From Amphibacillus sediminis NBRC 103570 (GTDB lineage: Bacteria > Bacillota > Bacilli > Bacillales > Amphibacillaceae), in contig NZ_BCQW01000005.1 of assembly GCF_001552275.1 (NCBI RefSeq), forward strand, positions 62,001-126,000: 64,000 nucleotides of DNA, read 5' to 3'. This document shows, in pieces, positions 27,441-34,594 of the stretch. Each line of letters starts with the position of its first letter. The stretch's first letter is position 1. The position numbers were made by a program, and so were the translations under genes. Under the pieces are notes generated by a model. The model was not told where the DNA came from and did not search any database. It saw nothing but the letters and a program-made list of their open reading frames with translations.

Positions 27441-28520
27441 TTAGCTATGCTTTCGCTCAAATTGCTGAATAAATTCAACTAATGCTTCAACACCCTCATA
27501 TGGCATGGCATTATAAATACTTGCCCGCATACCTCCAACAGAACGATGCCCTTTTAACGTTTCCAACCCTTGAAGCTGTGCCTCTTTAATAAAGGCAGCT
27601 TCCAACTCCTGATTGTTATCAATCGTTTTAAAAGGAATATTCATGATCGACCGATATTTAGGATCGATAGGTGCTTCAAATAGCTTTGAGTGATCGAGTG
27701 TTTGATAGAGTAATTCAGCTTTTTGACGATTTATTTTTTCAATTTCGCTCAAGCCCCCTAAATCTAACAACCATTCAAATACGAGCTTGGCCATATAGAT
27801 AGCAAAGGTTGGCGGTGTATTGTAAAGTGAAGCTTTATCTGCATGAGTCTTATAATCTAGCATCGTTGGAACTGTCTCTGACGTGTGCCCTAGTAAATCT
27901 TCTCTAATAATGACGACTGTTAAACCAGCAGGGCCAATATTCTTCTGTGCACCTGCATAGATAAGACCAAACTTAGTAACATCTAAAGGTGTAGATAATA
28001 GATTAGAAGATGCATCTGCAACTAATGGAATTGAACCTGTATCCGGTAGATCATGAAAAGCAGTTCCTTCAATTGTATTATTCGTGGTGATGTGAACATA
28101 ATCCGCTTCTGGGTCAAACATATCTTGTGATAATTCAGGAATCTGGTTGTTGCTAGTCTGCCCAACAATTCGAACCTGACCAAATTTCTCTGCTTCTTTG
28201 AACGCTTTCTGAGACCATGATCCTGTAATGACATAATCTGCTTTTTGATGTTTGATCATTAAGTTCATTGGCACCATAGCAAATTGCTGTGAAGCTCCTC
28301 CTTGCAAAAACAAAACCCGATATTGATTCGGGATGGATAAAAGCTCTCTTAATCTTGCTTCAGCATCAGCTATAATTTGAGCAAATAAATTAGACCGATG
28401 ACTTAATTCCATCACTGACATTCCTGAGCCATTGTAGCTAAGTAATTCCGATTGAGCTTTTGCCAATACGTCCTTTGGTAATGCTGATGGACCAGCTGAA
28501 AAGTTATATACTGTCTTCAC
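27441..28520 (-). CDS. serC: phosphoserine aminotransferase
   Basis: 359 aa from GTG 28520, giving the family start MKTVYNFSAGPSALP; a GTG four codons upstream is in frame but worse placed. PLP fold-type I enzyme: the Schiff-base lysine in YAGAQKNIGPAGL at about 196, and HRSVGGMRASIYNA near the C-terminus for substrate binding. It converts 3-phosphohydroxypyruvate and glutamate to phosphoserine in serine (and pyridoxal phosphate) synthesis. serA is not adjacent. A TnrA/GlnR-type box at 28539-28555 lies just upstream, downstream of a TATGAT -10-like word. Confidence 0.94.
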   Translation of the reverse strand: MKTVYNFSAGPSALPKDVLAKAQSELLSYNGSGMSVMELSHRSNLFAQIIADAEARLRELLSIPNQYRVLFLQGGASQQFAMVPMNLMIKHQKADYVITGSWSQKAFKEAEKFGQVRIVGQTSNNQIPELSQDMFDPEADYVHITTNNTIEGTAFHDLPDTGSIPLVADASSNLLSTPLDVTKFGLIYAGAQKNIGPAGLTVVIIREDLLGHTSETVPTMLDYKTHADKASLYNTPPTFAIYMAKLVFEWLLDLGGLSEIEKINRQKAELLYQTLDHSKLFEAPIDPKYRSIMNIPFKTIDNNQELEAAFIKEAQLQGLETLKGHRSVGGMRASIYNAMPYEGVEALVEFIQQFERKHS

Positions 28521-28538
28521 CTTATCACACACCTACTT

Positions 28539-28555
28539 TGTTAGATTTTCTGACA
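28539..28555. promoter_or_regulatory. TnrA/GlnR-type box at the serC promoter
   Basis: TGTTAGATTTTCTGACA, one base different from the tnrA-promoter dyad and a full match to TGTNA-N7-TNACA. On the minus strand a TATGAT -10-like word lies just upstream of it, placing the dyad around +1 to +20, a position typical for repression. Confidence 0.65.
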
Positions 28556-28607
28556 AACAATATCATAAGACATACGATTAAAAAGGCACGTGAGCTTTTT
28601 TAATCAA

Positions 28608-28793
28608 ATCAAATTCGCCTTGGTGTATTTGCGCCCAGGTTTTATCGAGCGTAGCTCGATATATTTCCCCTGAAACTTTGTGGCATCCGCCGGAGATTTT
28701 AACTTTATTCAGCCGGGGTTTCGACCCTGAATACAAATAGGCATTCAGCTCACCACTTATAGAAGGGGGAGTCTTCTGCTGCATGAAGTTAAA
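28608..28793 (+). repeat. Dispersed repeat family A, copy A7 (full length)
   Basis: About 186 bp: CGCCTTGGTGTATTTGCGCCC, left hairpin ATCGAGC-GTA-GCTCGAT, central GGCATCCGCCGGAG, TTCAGCCGGGG, right block CTCACCACTTATAGAAG and end GCATGAAGTTAAA. Confidence 0.9.
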
Positions 28794-28898
28794 TCAACAG
28801 AACTTTGGTTGTTAATGACGAATATTAATTGTGAATAGTTTATCAATATTCGGATTATTTTTCAAGGTGAATATTCTTAAAATTTTTACAACTTAAAA

Positions 28899-29147
28899 TA
28901 AAGTGAAACTTCGTTCAGTGGGGGCGACACATCGGAGGTGCTCGTGCAGACGTTGCGACACGACGTCGCGAACTTAGTCAGCTTTCTCTCTCACCAACTG
29001 AACGTTAGTTGAACCAATCGGGCCGTTACTGAATGTTGGATCTCCCATTTAGACATGGCGTGTTCCCTTATTTCTTTGAAGTGGGAGTCTTACAAAAGCC
29101 CTTCGACGGGGCGAGTAATCGCAGCCCCAGCCAGTTATACTGCGATA
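28899..29147 (+). repeat. Dispersed repeat family B, copy B6 (full length)
   Basis: About 249 bp with both ends. The right arm of the first hairpin is mutated (CCAACTGAACG), and GTTACTGAATG replaces GTTACTGGCTG, so two stems are weakened. It lies upstream of the HAD gene. Confidence 0.88.
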
Positions 29148-29241
29148 TATTTTGCCACTACCTTTCACTCTAATATATTATGTAATTACATGTTATGATA
29201 AATGAAACAAGATAAATAAAGAAAGGTAATGAGCAAAGATA

Positions 29242-29946
29242 ATGAATACGATAATTTTCGATCTCGATGATACACTATATGATCAGATACGCCCTTTTAA
29301 AGAAGCCTTCTATACGGTTATATCTTCATCACTACCGGATCAATTAGTCAATCAAATTTATTTAGCTAGTCGCCACTATAGCGATGAAGTCTTTGAGCAA
29401 GAACAACAAGGTATTATTTCTACATTAGATTTACAAATTTACCGAATAACTGCAGCTTGTAAGGAATTTGGTCTATCCATTTCAGCTGATCAAGCCATCG
29501 CCTTTCAAAACGCCTATCAATCTAATCAGAGGCAGATTAAGCTTTTCCTAGAAATCAACCAGCTCCTTGATCAGCTTACTCAAAAAAAAGTCCAATTGGC
29601 AGTCCTGACCAACGGGAACACAGATCATCAAAAAATGAAATTTGAACAACTTGGCTTGTCAAAGTGGATAAAAGCTGAGTATTGTTTTATTTCTGGGGCA
29701 ATTGGAACAGCCAAACCCACTATCGGTCCATTTCGGTATATCGAACAGTGCATGCCTATCGATCGAGAAAGCACTTGGTATGTCGGTGACACTTATCAAA
29801 ATGATGTGGTTGGTGCAAAGCAGGCAGGTTGGAAAGCCATTTGGTTTAACCATAGACGAAGAGAGCAGCCGAAATCATCTTTTAAACCGGATCGAACCGT
29901 GACAAGCGCCAAAGCACTCTTAGACTACCTAACCCATATAACTTAA
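29242..29946 (+). CDS. HAD-family hydrolase (YjjG/YfnB-like phosphatase)
   Basis: 234 aa, cytoplasmic. HAD motif I is IIFDLDDTLYD (nucleophile Asp), motif II is VLTNGN, the motif III lysine is in GTAKP, and motif IV is YVGDTYQNDVVGA. An alpha-helical cap of about 75 residues lies between motifs I and II (subclass C1). Closest in look to pyrimidine 5'-nucleotidase YjjG/YfnB or general phosphoglycolate-like phosphatases; the natural substrate cannot be read from sequence. GAAAGGTAATGAG region provides the ribosome binding site. Monocistronic. Confidence 0.85.
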   Translation: MNTIIFDLDDTLYDQIRPFKEAFYTVISSSLPDQLVNQIYLASRHYSDEVFEQEQQGIISTLDLQIYRITAACKEFGLSISADQAIAFQNAYQSNQRQIKLFLEINQLLDQLTQKKVQLAVLTNGNTDHQKMKFEQLGLSKWIKAEYCFISGAIGTAKPTIGPFRYIEQCMPIDRESTWYVGDTYQNDVVGAKQAGWKAIWFNHRRREQPKSSFKPDRTVTSAKALLDYLTHIT

Positions 29947-30017
29947 CCATTTTAGCTTTCACATTTAGTTATTGATAATTCAGCAACACACTGTGAGTAA
30001 GTTAAAGTCTGATGATA

Positions 30018-30074
30018 GTTCTTTAGTCAAATGGAGTGTTGTGAATGGACAAACCACTTCATTTGACAAAGAAC
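30018..30074 (+). terminator. long imperfect hairpin after the HAD gene
   Basis: GTTCTTTAGTCAAATGGAGTG pairs with CACTTCATTTGACAAAGAAC with two single-base bulges. There is no T-run, so termination or mRNA end protection are both possible. Confidence 0.45.
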
Positions 30075-30086
30075 CGTGTATAAACA

Positions 30087-30176
30087 ATCAATTAAGCCTT
30101 GGCTTATCTGCACCCCAGATTTTATCGAGTTTCACTCGATAACTTTTCGCTGAAAACCTATGCATCCGCTTAAATG
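30087..30176 (+). repeat. Dispersed repeat family A, fragment A8 (left half)
   Basis: AGCCTTGGCTTATCTGCACCCC, then the hairpin TTATCGAGT-TTC-ACTCGATAA. The inner C-G pair of other copies is replaced by T-A on both arms, a compensatory change. It ends near GCATCCGC. Confidence 0.75.
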
Positions 30177-30209
30177 TACATACTCCATCTTCTCAATTAT
30201 GCTCGTGCT

Positions 30210-30749
30210 TTAGTACTTTAAGGCACACCATTCATGGTCCAGCAGGCTCATTTCACACAAGTCAAAATATTGCCCATTCATTTTTCTGGCTTCTCTAAAT
30301 AAGGCCTCCATTTGAAAGCCAGCCTTTTCATAACAGCTTATCGCGGCACGATTAAAGTCAAAAACTCGCAGACTAGCTCGATGCATGCCCCATTGATCAA
30401 AAATAAGCTGACAAGCTGCATGGATGATTTGCCGTCCGTAGCCTTTTCCACGATCACTCTGCTCACCGACTAAAACACGCGTTATCTGGGCACTGCCATG
30501 ATCCTGATCTCGCCCACTTATTTGTAAATGCCCAATGACACGCCTTGAGTTCGAATCAATAACGCGATATATAAATCGGTTTCCATCAGGGCGATTTGCC
30601 CCATCTAAATATTTTTCTAATTGCTCCTTCGTCAATGGGTATTCAAATTCATGACCAGCCCATTGAAACAGAAACCGCTCAGACAAATCATTGTTCCAAT
30701 CGATTAAAGTTTGAAAATCTACTTCGGTAAAAAACTCTAATATAACCAT
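30210..30749 (-). CDS. GNAT-family N-acetyltransferase (RimJ/RimL-like)
   Basis: 179 aa. The acetyl-CoA loop is in RVLVGEQSDRGKGYGRQIIH (R/Q-x-x-G-x-G/A type), followed by RASLRVFDFNRAAISCYEKAGFQ and a VFDFN strand, as in RimJ/RimL-type acetyltransferases acting on protein N-termini or small amines. GGTGGTGATTGA precedes the ATG. It originally lay directly downstream of the beta-mannosidase gene. Its 5' end (first 34 bases) and leader were duplicated at 34228-34261 when the ECF module arrived. Substrate unknown. Confidence 0.82.
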   Translation of the reverse strand: MVILEFFTEVDFQTLIDWNNDLSERFLFQWAGHEFEYPLTKEQLEKYLDGANRPDGNRFIYRVIDSNSRRVIGHLQISGRDQDHGSAQITRVLVGEQSDRGKGYGRQIIHAACQLIFDQWGMHRASLRVFDFNRAAISCYEKAGFQMEALFREARKMNGQYFDLCEMSLLDHEWCALKY

Positions 30750-30804
30750 TCAATCACCACCAAGGCTTGATTTGTTTCACAAAATACTTGCTCTAACTGA
30801 ACAA

Positions 30805-30838
30805 GGCAAGCTACCTCCTTATCTCAAAATAGCTTGCC
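30805..30838. terminator. hairpin in the mannosidase-acetyltransferase spacer (left copy)
   Basis: GGCAAGCTA pairs with TAGCTTGCC around a 16-base loop. The same hairpin lies at 34317-34350, where it follows the intact beta-mannosidase and probably ends its transcript; the T-tail is weak. Confidence 0.5.
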
Positions 30839-30858
30839 CCTATTATACTATAAGAAGA

Positions 30859-31082
30859 TCAGATCATTTCAAACATAGATTGACCATATACCTTAATCAT
30901 CTTGTGATCAGTTGCGAAGCGTGGGAAGAACTGTACAGTTTTCACTTCGTTTGCTAGTAAATCAAAATAATTATCACTAAAGTAGCCTGCCATATTTGTT
31001 TCTAAGTAAATATTTTTTGCAAACGCATTAGCTCTTACCTCAAAGGTAAAAGGTCGATCTGTTGGGGTAACTGTGATCTTAA
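30859..31082 (-). pseudogene. C-terminal fragment of GH2 beta-mannosidase
   Basis: The last 74 codons and stop of the beta-mannosidase at 34371-36878, copied as part of the direct repeat. The frame is open but has no start of its own, and homology stops abruptly at 31082 where the foreign segment begins. Confidence 0.93.
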
Positions 31083-31129
31083 ACTCTCCAATTAATTAAC
31101 GTAACGACAAGATGAAGAAATCTATAATT

Positions 31130-31420
31130 CTATTTATTTTTCCAGATTTGCAATTTGTTTTTTTTACCTAATAAATATATTTTTTTTATCTTTTTATTTG
31201 TATTATCAAAATGAATATAGATATTGCTACTGTGCTTCCGAAATAGTGATATTCCTCCAATAATTTTTACTAATAAAATGTCATTCTTAATAGTTAATTT
31301 ATATTTTTTAAAGTAATTAAACCCATCTCTAAATTCTGCTTTTATTACAATACTATTATTTGTAGTATTTAAACTAGTAATAATTATACTATTTGGATCT
31401 ATAACTTTATTTAAAAACAT
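31130..31420 (-). CDS. unknown 96-aa basic protein of the ECF module
   Basis: Start ATG 31420 with GAGGAG six bases upstream. The protein is lysine- and isoleucine-rich (KAEFRDGFNYFKKYKLTIKN, then KKIYLLGKKNKLQIWKNK), predicted mostly beta, without signal peptide or membrane helix. No family recognised. Its codon use is extremely AT-rich, like the rest of the 31.1-33.8 kb segment and unlike the flanking genes. It lies downstream of, and in the same direction as, the exported protein gene (227-bp gap), so it could be that protein's cytoplasmic partner or immunity-type factor; this is inference from position only. Confidence 0.6.
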   Translation of the reverse strand: MFLNKVIDPNSIIITSLNTTNNSIVIKAEFRDGFNYFKKYKLTIKNDILLVKIIGGISLFRKHSSNIYIHFDNTNKKIKKIYLLGKKNKLQIWKNK

Positions 31421-31646
31421 ATAGTTCTCCTCTACTATTTTAAGTAAAAGCTACGCTACTTTTACATCCTCTATTCATAAAGTTTATTAGATAATGGTAA
31501 ATTTAAAAGTAGAGATTAGCTCATCTAGAACTAATTAATCTCTTGTCTATGCACTTCAGCTTGTTATCTTACTTTTTAATTACTCGGATCTAATATGTAA
31601 AACTAAATGACTATAAAAGTATTGAATTCATAAAAAAGCAAATAGT

Positions 31647-32375
31647 TTATTTATATTTTTTACTAAGTGTAGTATTACTTTTTCCATTAGCATAGCGTAC
31701 TGGATAATGAAAAGGCATCGATGCATTTGTTTTATAGCCACTCTTACTTTTTATTGAATTTACCAGTTTTTTAGGCGTAGCTGGTGTACCAGAACTTAGC
31801 TTAGTAGAGGAAACCCCATTCCATAATTTCACTGCGAAATTAGCACAATTATTAGTTAGACTCCATTTATCATTATTGGTAATAAAATTATTAACAGTAT
31901 TTAACTGGTTTTGTGTTAAACTCATTGTTAAAGAAACTCTTCCTCTATATGAAGATGAATTCTTCGACTGAAAATAGCTCTCTAGATTATAAAATATACC
32001 TTTCTTCGTCTTCCCACTATTGTTTAGTTTATTTCCAAAAGTACCTACAGAAACCGTTTTATTACGTTCAATCCCCGTTACCTTACCAACTCTTATTTTT
32101 GTATTATTGGTATTAATATTTTTTATTGTTACCCAAGAATGCCCAGAGTAATTGCTACTAGAACTTTGGGAAGAACTTGCTACAGAAAAAATAGTTAATT
32201 GAGCTACATAAGGATTATTTGGAATCTCAAATAATCGGACTAGTTTTTCTTCATCATCTAAATTAACATCATTATTAGCTGGTGATTCAGTAGATTCCGC
32301 ACCAATAATTGTTATAGATGAAAAAGATAGAAAAAAAACGAGGAAGAAAGAGAATAAAATTTTTGTTAGTTTCAC
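31647..32375 (-). CDS. exported protein with GHSW and NNCANF motifs, possible permuted papain/NlpC-P60 fold
   Basis: 242 aa from GTG 32375 with GGAGG eight bases upstream. Signal peptide at 1-26 (MKLTKILFSFFLVFFLSFSS, then IIGA before the cut). A Ser-rich linker (about 65-77) leads to a domain with H79 in GHSWVTIKN, then GTFGNK, GIFYNLESYF and C177 in NNCANFAVKLWN. His before Cys in this spacing is the arrangement of circularly permuted NlpC/P60 (LRAT-like, DUF4105-type) hydrolases; the assignment is tentative. Likely secreted and acting on cell wall, peptide or lipid. Divergent from the ECF sigma gene, so plausibly its target. Confidence 0.7.
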   Translation of the reverse strand: MKLTKILFSFFLVFFLSFSSITIIGAESTESPANNDVNLDDEEKLVRLFEIPNNPYVAQLTIFSVASSSQSSSSNYSGHSWVTIKNINTNNTKIRVGKVTGIERNKTVSVGTFGNKLNNSGKTKKGIFYNLESYFQSKNSSSYRGRVSLTMSLTQNQLNTVNNFITNNDKWSLTNNCANFAVKLWNGVSSTKLSSGTPATPKKLVNSIKSKSGYKTNASMPFHYPVRYANGKSNTTLSKKYK

Positions 32376-32727
32376 TAAAATAACCTCCTATAATTTAAAA
32401 AAATCCCGATTTTGCATTTATTGGTAGTTATATTACTAGTTCGACTAAAATTATCAAAATCCTTTTAGCTAATATATAAAATATGTATATTTATAACATT
32501 TTTTTATTTAACAGGAAAAAATTAAGGAAAATGTGTTTTAAATTTGGAATCAAGTTATAATTGTAATTGATTACATTGTACAAAATTGTAATATCTAAGT
32601 ATAAACATGATCATAAATATAATGAATACCATAATCACAAATACGAAAGGAAGCAATAAAAAAATTCCCTTAAATTTGTAACGTATATAAATATTTTCGG
32701 ATATATAGAGTGGAAGGAGGAGGAATT
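32376..32727. other. 352-bp divergent regulatory region of the ECF module
   Basis: Very AT-rich. Holds a sigma-A-like promoter for the exported-protein gene (32430-32457, minus). Before the sigma gene, TGTAAC and CGGATA at about 32680-32706 are spaced like a possible ECF-type promoter for autoregulation. No coding frame was seen. Confidence 0.4.
32430..32457 (-). promoter_or_regulatory. sigma-A-like promoter for the exported-protein gene
   Basis: On the minus strand TTGATA (32457-32452) and TAATAT (32435-32430) are 16 bp apart, 55 bp upstream of the GTG start. Confidence 0.45.
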
Positions 32728-33222
32728 TTGGTCGATGATATGTACAAAACCCATGTTAATACTGTTTTCAAATATTTAATGTGTCTTACTAATAACGTTG
32801 ATTTATCTGAAGAGTTAACACAAGAGACGTTTTTTCAAGCTGTTAAGTCAATTCACCGTTTTAATGGAGAATGTAAAATATCAGTATGGCTTTGTCAAAT
32901 AGCTAAGCATTCATATTACAAATATTTAGAAAAAAATAAAAAATACAAACATGAAAAAATTGATGTCATATTTGACAGTACGGATAACACCACTCCTGAG
33001 ACGGAATATATTAATCAAGAGAACAAAATCAGTATATTCCATAAGATTCATCTACTTGATGAACCTTATAAAGAAGTCATATTATTAAGAGTTTTGGGCG
33101 GGTTAAGTTTTAAAGAAATTGGTGAGATACAAGGAAAGAACGAAAATTGGGCAAGAGTTATCTTTTATCGTGCAAAAAAAAAGATTAAGGAGGAAAAATA
33201 TTATAATGAAGCAGAATTGTAA
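32728..33222 (+). CDS. ECF RNA polymerase sigma factor
   Basis: 164 aa from TTG 32728; AAGGAGGAGG immediately upstream fixes the start, since the GTG at 32710 would place that site inside the gene. Region 2 at about 5-70 (LSEELTQETFFQAVKSIHRF, then CKISVWLCQIAKHSYY). Region 4 at about 105-160 (LDEPYKEVILLRVLGGLSFK, then EIGEIQGKNENWARVIFYRAK) with a clear helix-turn-helix. This is the layout of SigW/SigX-type extracytoplasmic-function factors. The gene overlaps the anti-sigma gene by 17 bases, so they are co-translated. Probable targets are itself and the divergent exported protein. Confidence 0.92.
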   Translation: MVDDMYKTHVNTVFKYLMCLTNNVDLSEELTQETFFQAVKSIHRFNGECKISVWLCQIAKHSYYKYLEKNKKYKHEKIDVIFDSTDNTTPETEYINQENKISIFHKIHLLDEPYKEVILLRVLGGLSFKEIGEIQGKNENWARVIFYRAKKKIKEEKYYNEAEL

Positions 33223-33793
33223 AATTATTTTGGACTTAATGCCTTCGTATATTGAAGGTATTTTAACTAAGGAAAGTCAGAAACTAGTAGAAGAGCATAT
33301 CCAATCATGTCAGTCATGTAGAGAGGTATTAGCTAGTATGGAAACTGACTTATCACTAAAAGATGAACAAGAAAGAATTATTAGACTAACATCTAAAAAG
33401 CCATATAAAAAAATTAAAAATAGATTTCTATTACTTCTGTTTTCTTCAATCTTAATTTTAATAACTGTTGTATTTGGCGGCTATTTTTATATAACAAGAG
33501 CTACCTATAATGAGGTTAGTGTAGTTATTCATAATGTGGAAATTGACCAAACTTCAGCCTATATAGAAGGTTCATCTATTAATAGCAGTCCAGGATTTAG
33601 TCATTTTGAATATTTTTTAGAAGATGGAATTTTGTATATTGAATTAAAATATACTCGTCTCACCGGTTCTAAAAGTAGTTCGGGCGACTTTGAGTTAGAA
33701 ATTAATGAGGACTTTTCACTTTTGAATAAAATCTTCCTAAAGGGTGAAACAGAAGGACAATATATGCTAATTTGGAATCGGGATGATGAATAA
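33206..33793 (+). CDS. membrane anti-sigma factor with zinc-finger (ZAS-type) domain
   Basis: 195 aa from ATG 33206, AAGGAGG upstream. A cytoplasmic ZAS domain holds H31-x3-C35-x2-C38 (EEHIQSCQSCREVL), one membrane helix spans about 71-93 (FLLLLFSSILILITVVFGGY), and an extracellular domain of about 100 residues follows. It would hold the ECF sigma factor at the membrane until the outer domain senses a signal and the protein is cleaved or changes shape. The extracellular part (VVIHNVEIDQTSAYIEG, then GDFELEINEDFSLLNKIFL) is like the DUF4179-type beta domain in general build, but I cannot place it. No terminator is obvious before repeat B7. Confidence 0.88.
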   Translation: MKQNCKIILDLMPSYIEGILTKESQKLVEEHIQSCQSCREVLASMETDLSLKDEQERIIRLTSKKPYKKIKNRFLLLLFSSILILITVVFGGYFYITRATYNEVSVVIHNVEIDQTSAYIEGSSINSSPGFSHFEYFLEDGILYIELKYTRLTGSKSSSGDFELEINEDFSLLNKIFLKGETEGQYMLIWNRDDE

Positions 33794-33901
33794 GTTCAAA
33801 AATTAGAATACTTTATACTGTATATAGAGATAGTCCTAGATTAATTGTAAGCGATTTAACCTGGGATAGAGGTTGGGAGAAATGATCATTATATTTGCAC
33901 T

Positions 33902-34153
33902 TTAGCGCAGTGTAACTGGCTGGGGCTGCGATTACTCGCCCCATCGAAGGGCTTTTGTAAGACTCCCATTTCAAGAAGTAAGGGAACACGTTATGTCTAA
34001 GTGGTAGATCCAACAGCCAGTAACGGCCGGATTGGTTCAACTAACGTTCAGTAGGGGAGAGAGGATGCTGACTTAGTTCGAGACGTCGTGTCGCAACGTC
34101 TGCACGAGCACATCCTATGCGTCGAAACCCCCGATGAACGAAGTTTCACTTTA
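33902..34153 (-). repeat. Dispersed repeat family B, copy B7 (full length, inside the ECF module)
   Basis: About 252 bp in reverse orientation, TTAGCGCAGTGTAACTGGCT to GAACGAAGTTTCACTTTA. Several stem bases are changed on one arm only (CCCCCGATGAACG against CAGTAGGGG). It lies between the anti-sigma gene and the right direct repeat. Confidence 0.88.
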
Positions 34154-34162
34154 TTAATAGAT

Positions 34163-34225
34163 ATCCAATACGCCTTGGCGTATCTACGTCCAGATTTTTT
34201 CGAGTTTCACTCGTAATTTCAGTTG
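34163..34225 (+). repeat. Dispersed repeat family A, fragment A9 at the module's right junction
   Basis: TACGCCTTGGCGTATCTACG, then TTTCGAGT-TTC-ACTCG; the same compensatory T-A pair as A8. It stops within a few bases of where the 367-bp direct repeat begins (34228). Confidence 0.75.
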
Positions 34226-34227
34226 AT

Positions 34228-34594
34228 AATCTACTTCGGTAAAAAACTCTAATATAACCATTCAATCACCACCAAGGCTTGATTTGTTTCACAAAATACT
34301 TGCTCTAACTGAACAAGGCAAGCTACCTCCTTATCTCAAAATAGCTTGCCCCTATTATACTATAAGAAGATCAGATCATTTCAAACATAGATTGACCATA
34401 TACCTTAATCATCTTGTGATCAGTTGCGAAGCGTGGGAAGAACTGTACAGTTTTCACTTCGTTTGCTAGTAAATCAAAATAATTATCACTAAAGTAGCCT
34501 GCCATATTTGTTTCTAAGTAAATATTTTTTGCAAACGCATTAGCTTTTACCTCAAAGGTAAAAGGTCGATCTGTTGGGGTAACTGTGATCTTAA
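34228..34594. repeat. 367-bp direct repeat, right copy
   Basis: Second copy of 30716-31082 with one mismatch. 34228-34261 is the first 34 bases of the acetyltransferase gene without the rest, and 34371-34594 is the true end of the beta-mannosidase gene. Confidence 0.97.

Larger units (their letters stand above)
30716..31082. repeat. 367-bp direct repeat, left copy (flanks the ECF module)
   Basis: Identical to 34228-34594 except one base (C at 31033, T at 34545). It contains the start of the acetyltransferase gene, the intergenic hairpin and the last 74 codons of the beta-mannosidase. The two copies are 3512 bp apart in the same orientation. Confidence 0.97.

Noticed and set aside
30772-30957. 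61-codon plus-strand frame, repeated identically at 34284-34469
   Set aside because: Identical because it lies in the 367-bp direct repeat; it runs antisense to the mannosidase 3' end and has no start signals.
32680-32706. ECF-type promoter (TGTAAC...CGGATA) before the sigma gene, and a matching one before the exported protein
   Set aside because: The spacing differs between the two (15 versus 18 bases from AAC to CGG), so a shared ECF promoter is not supported; mentioned only as a possibility in the region entry.
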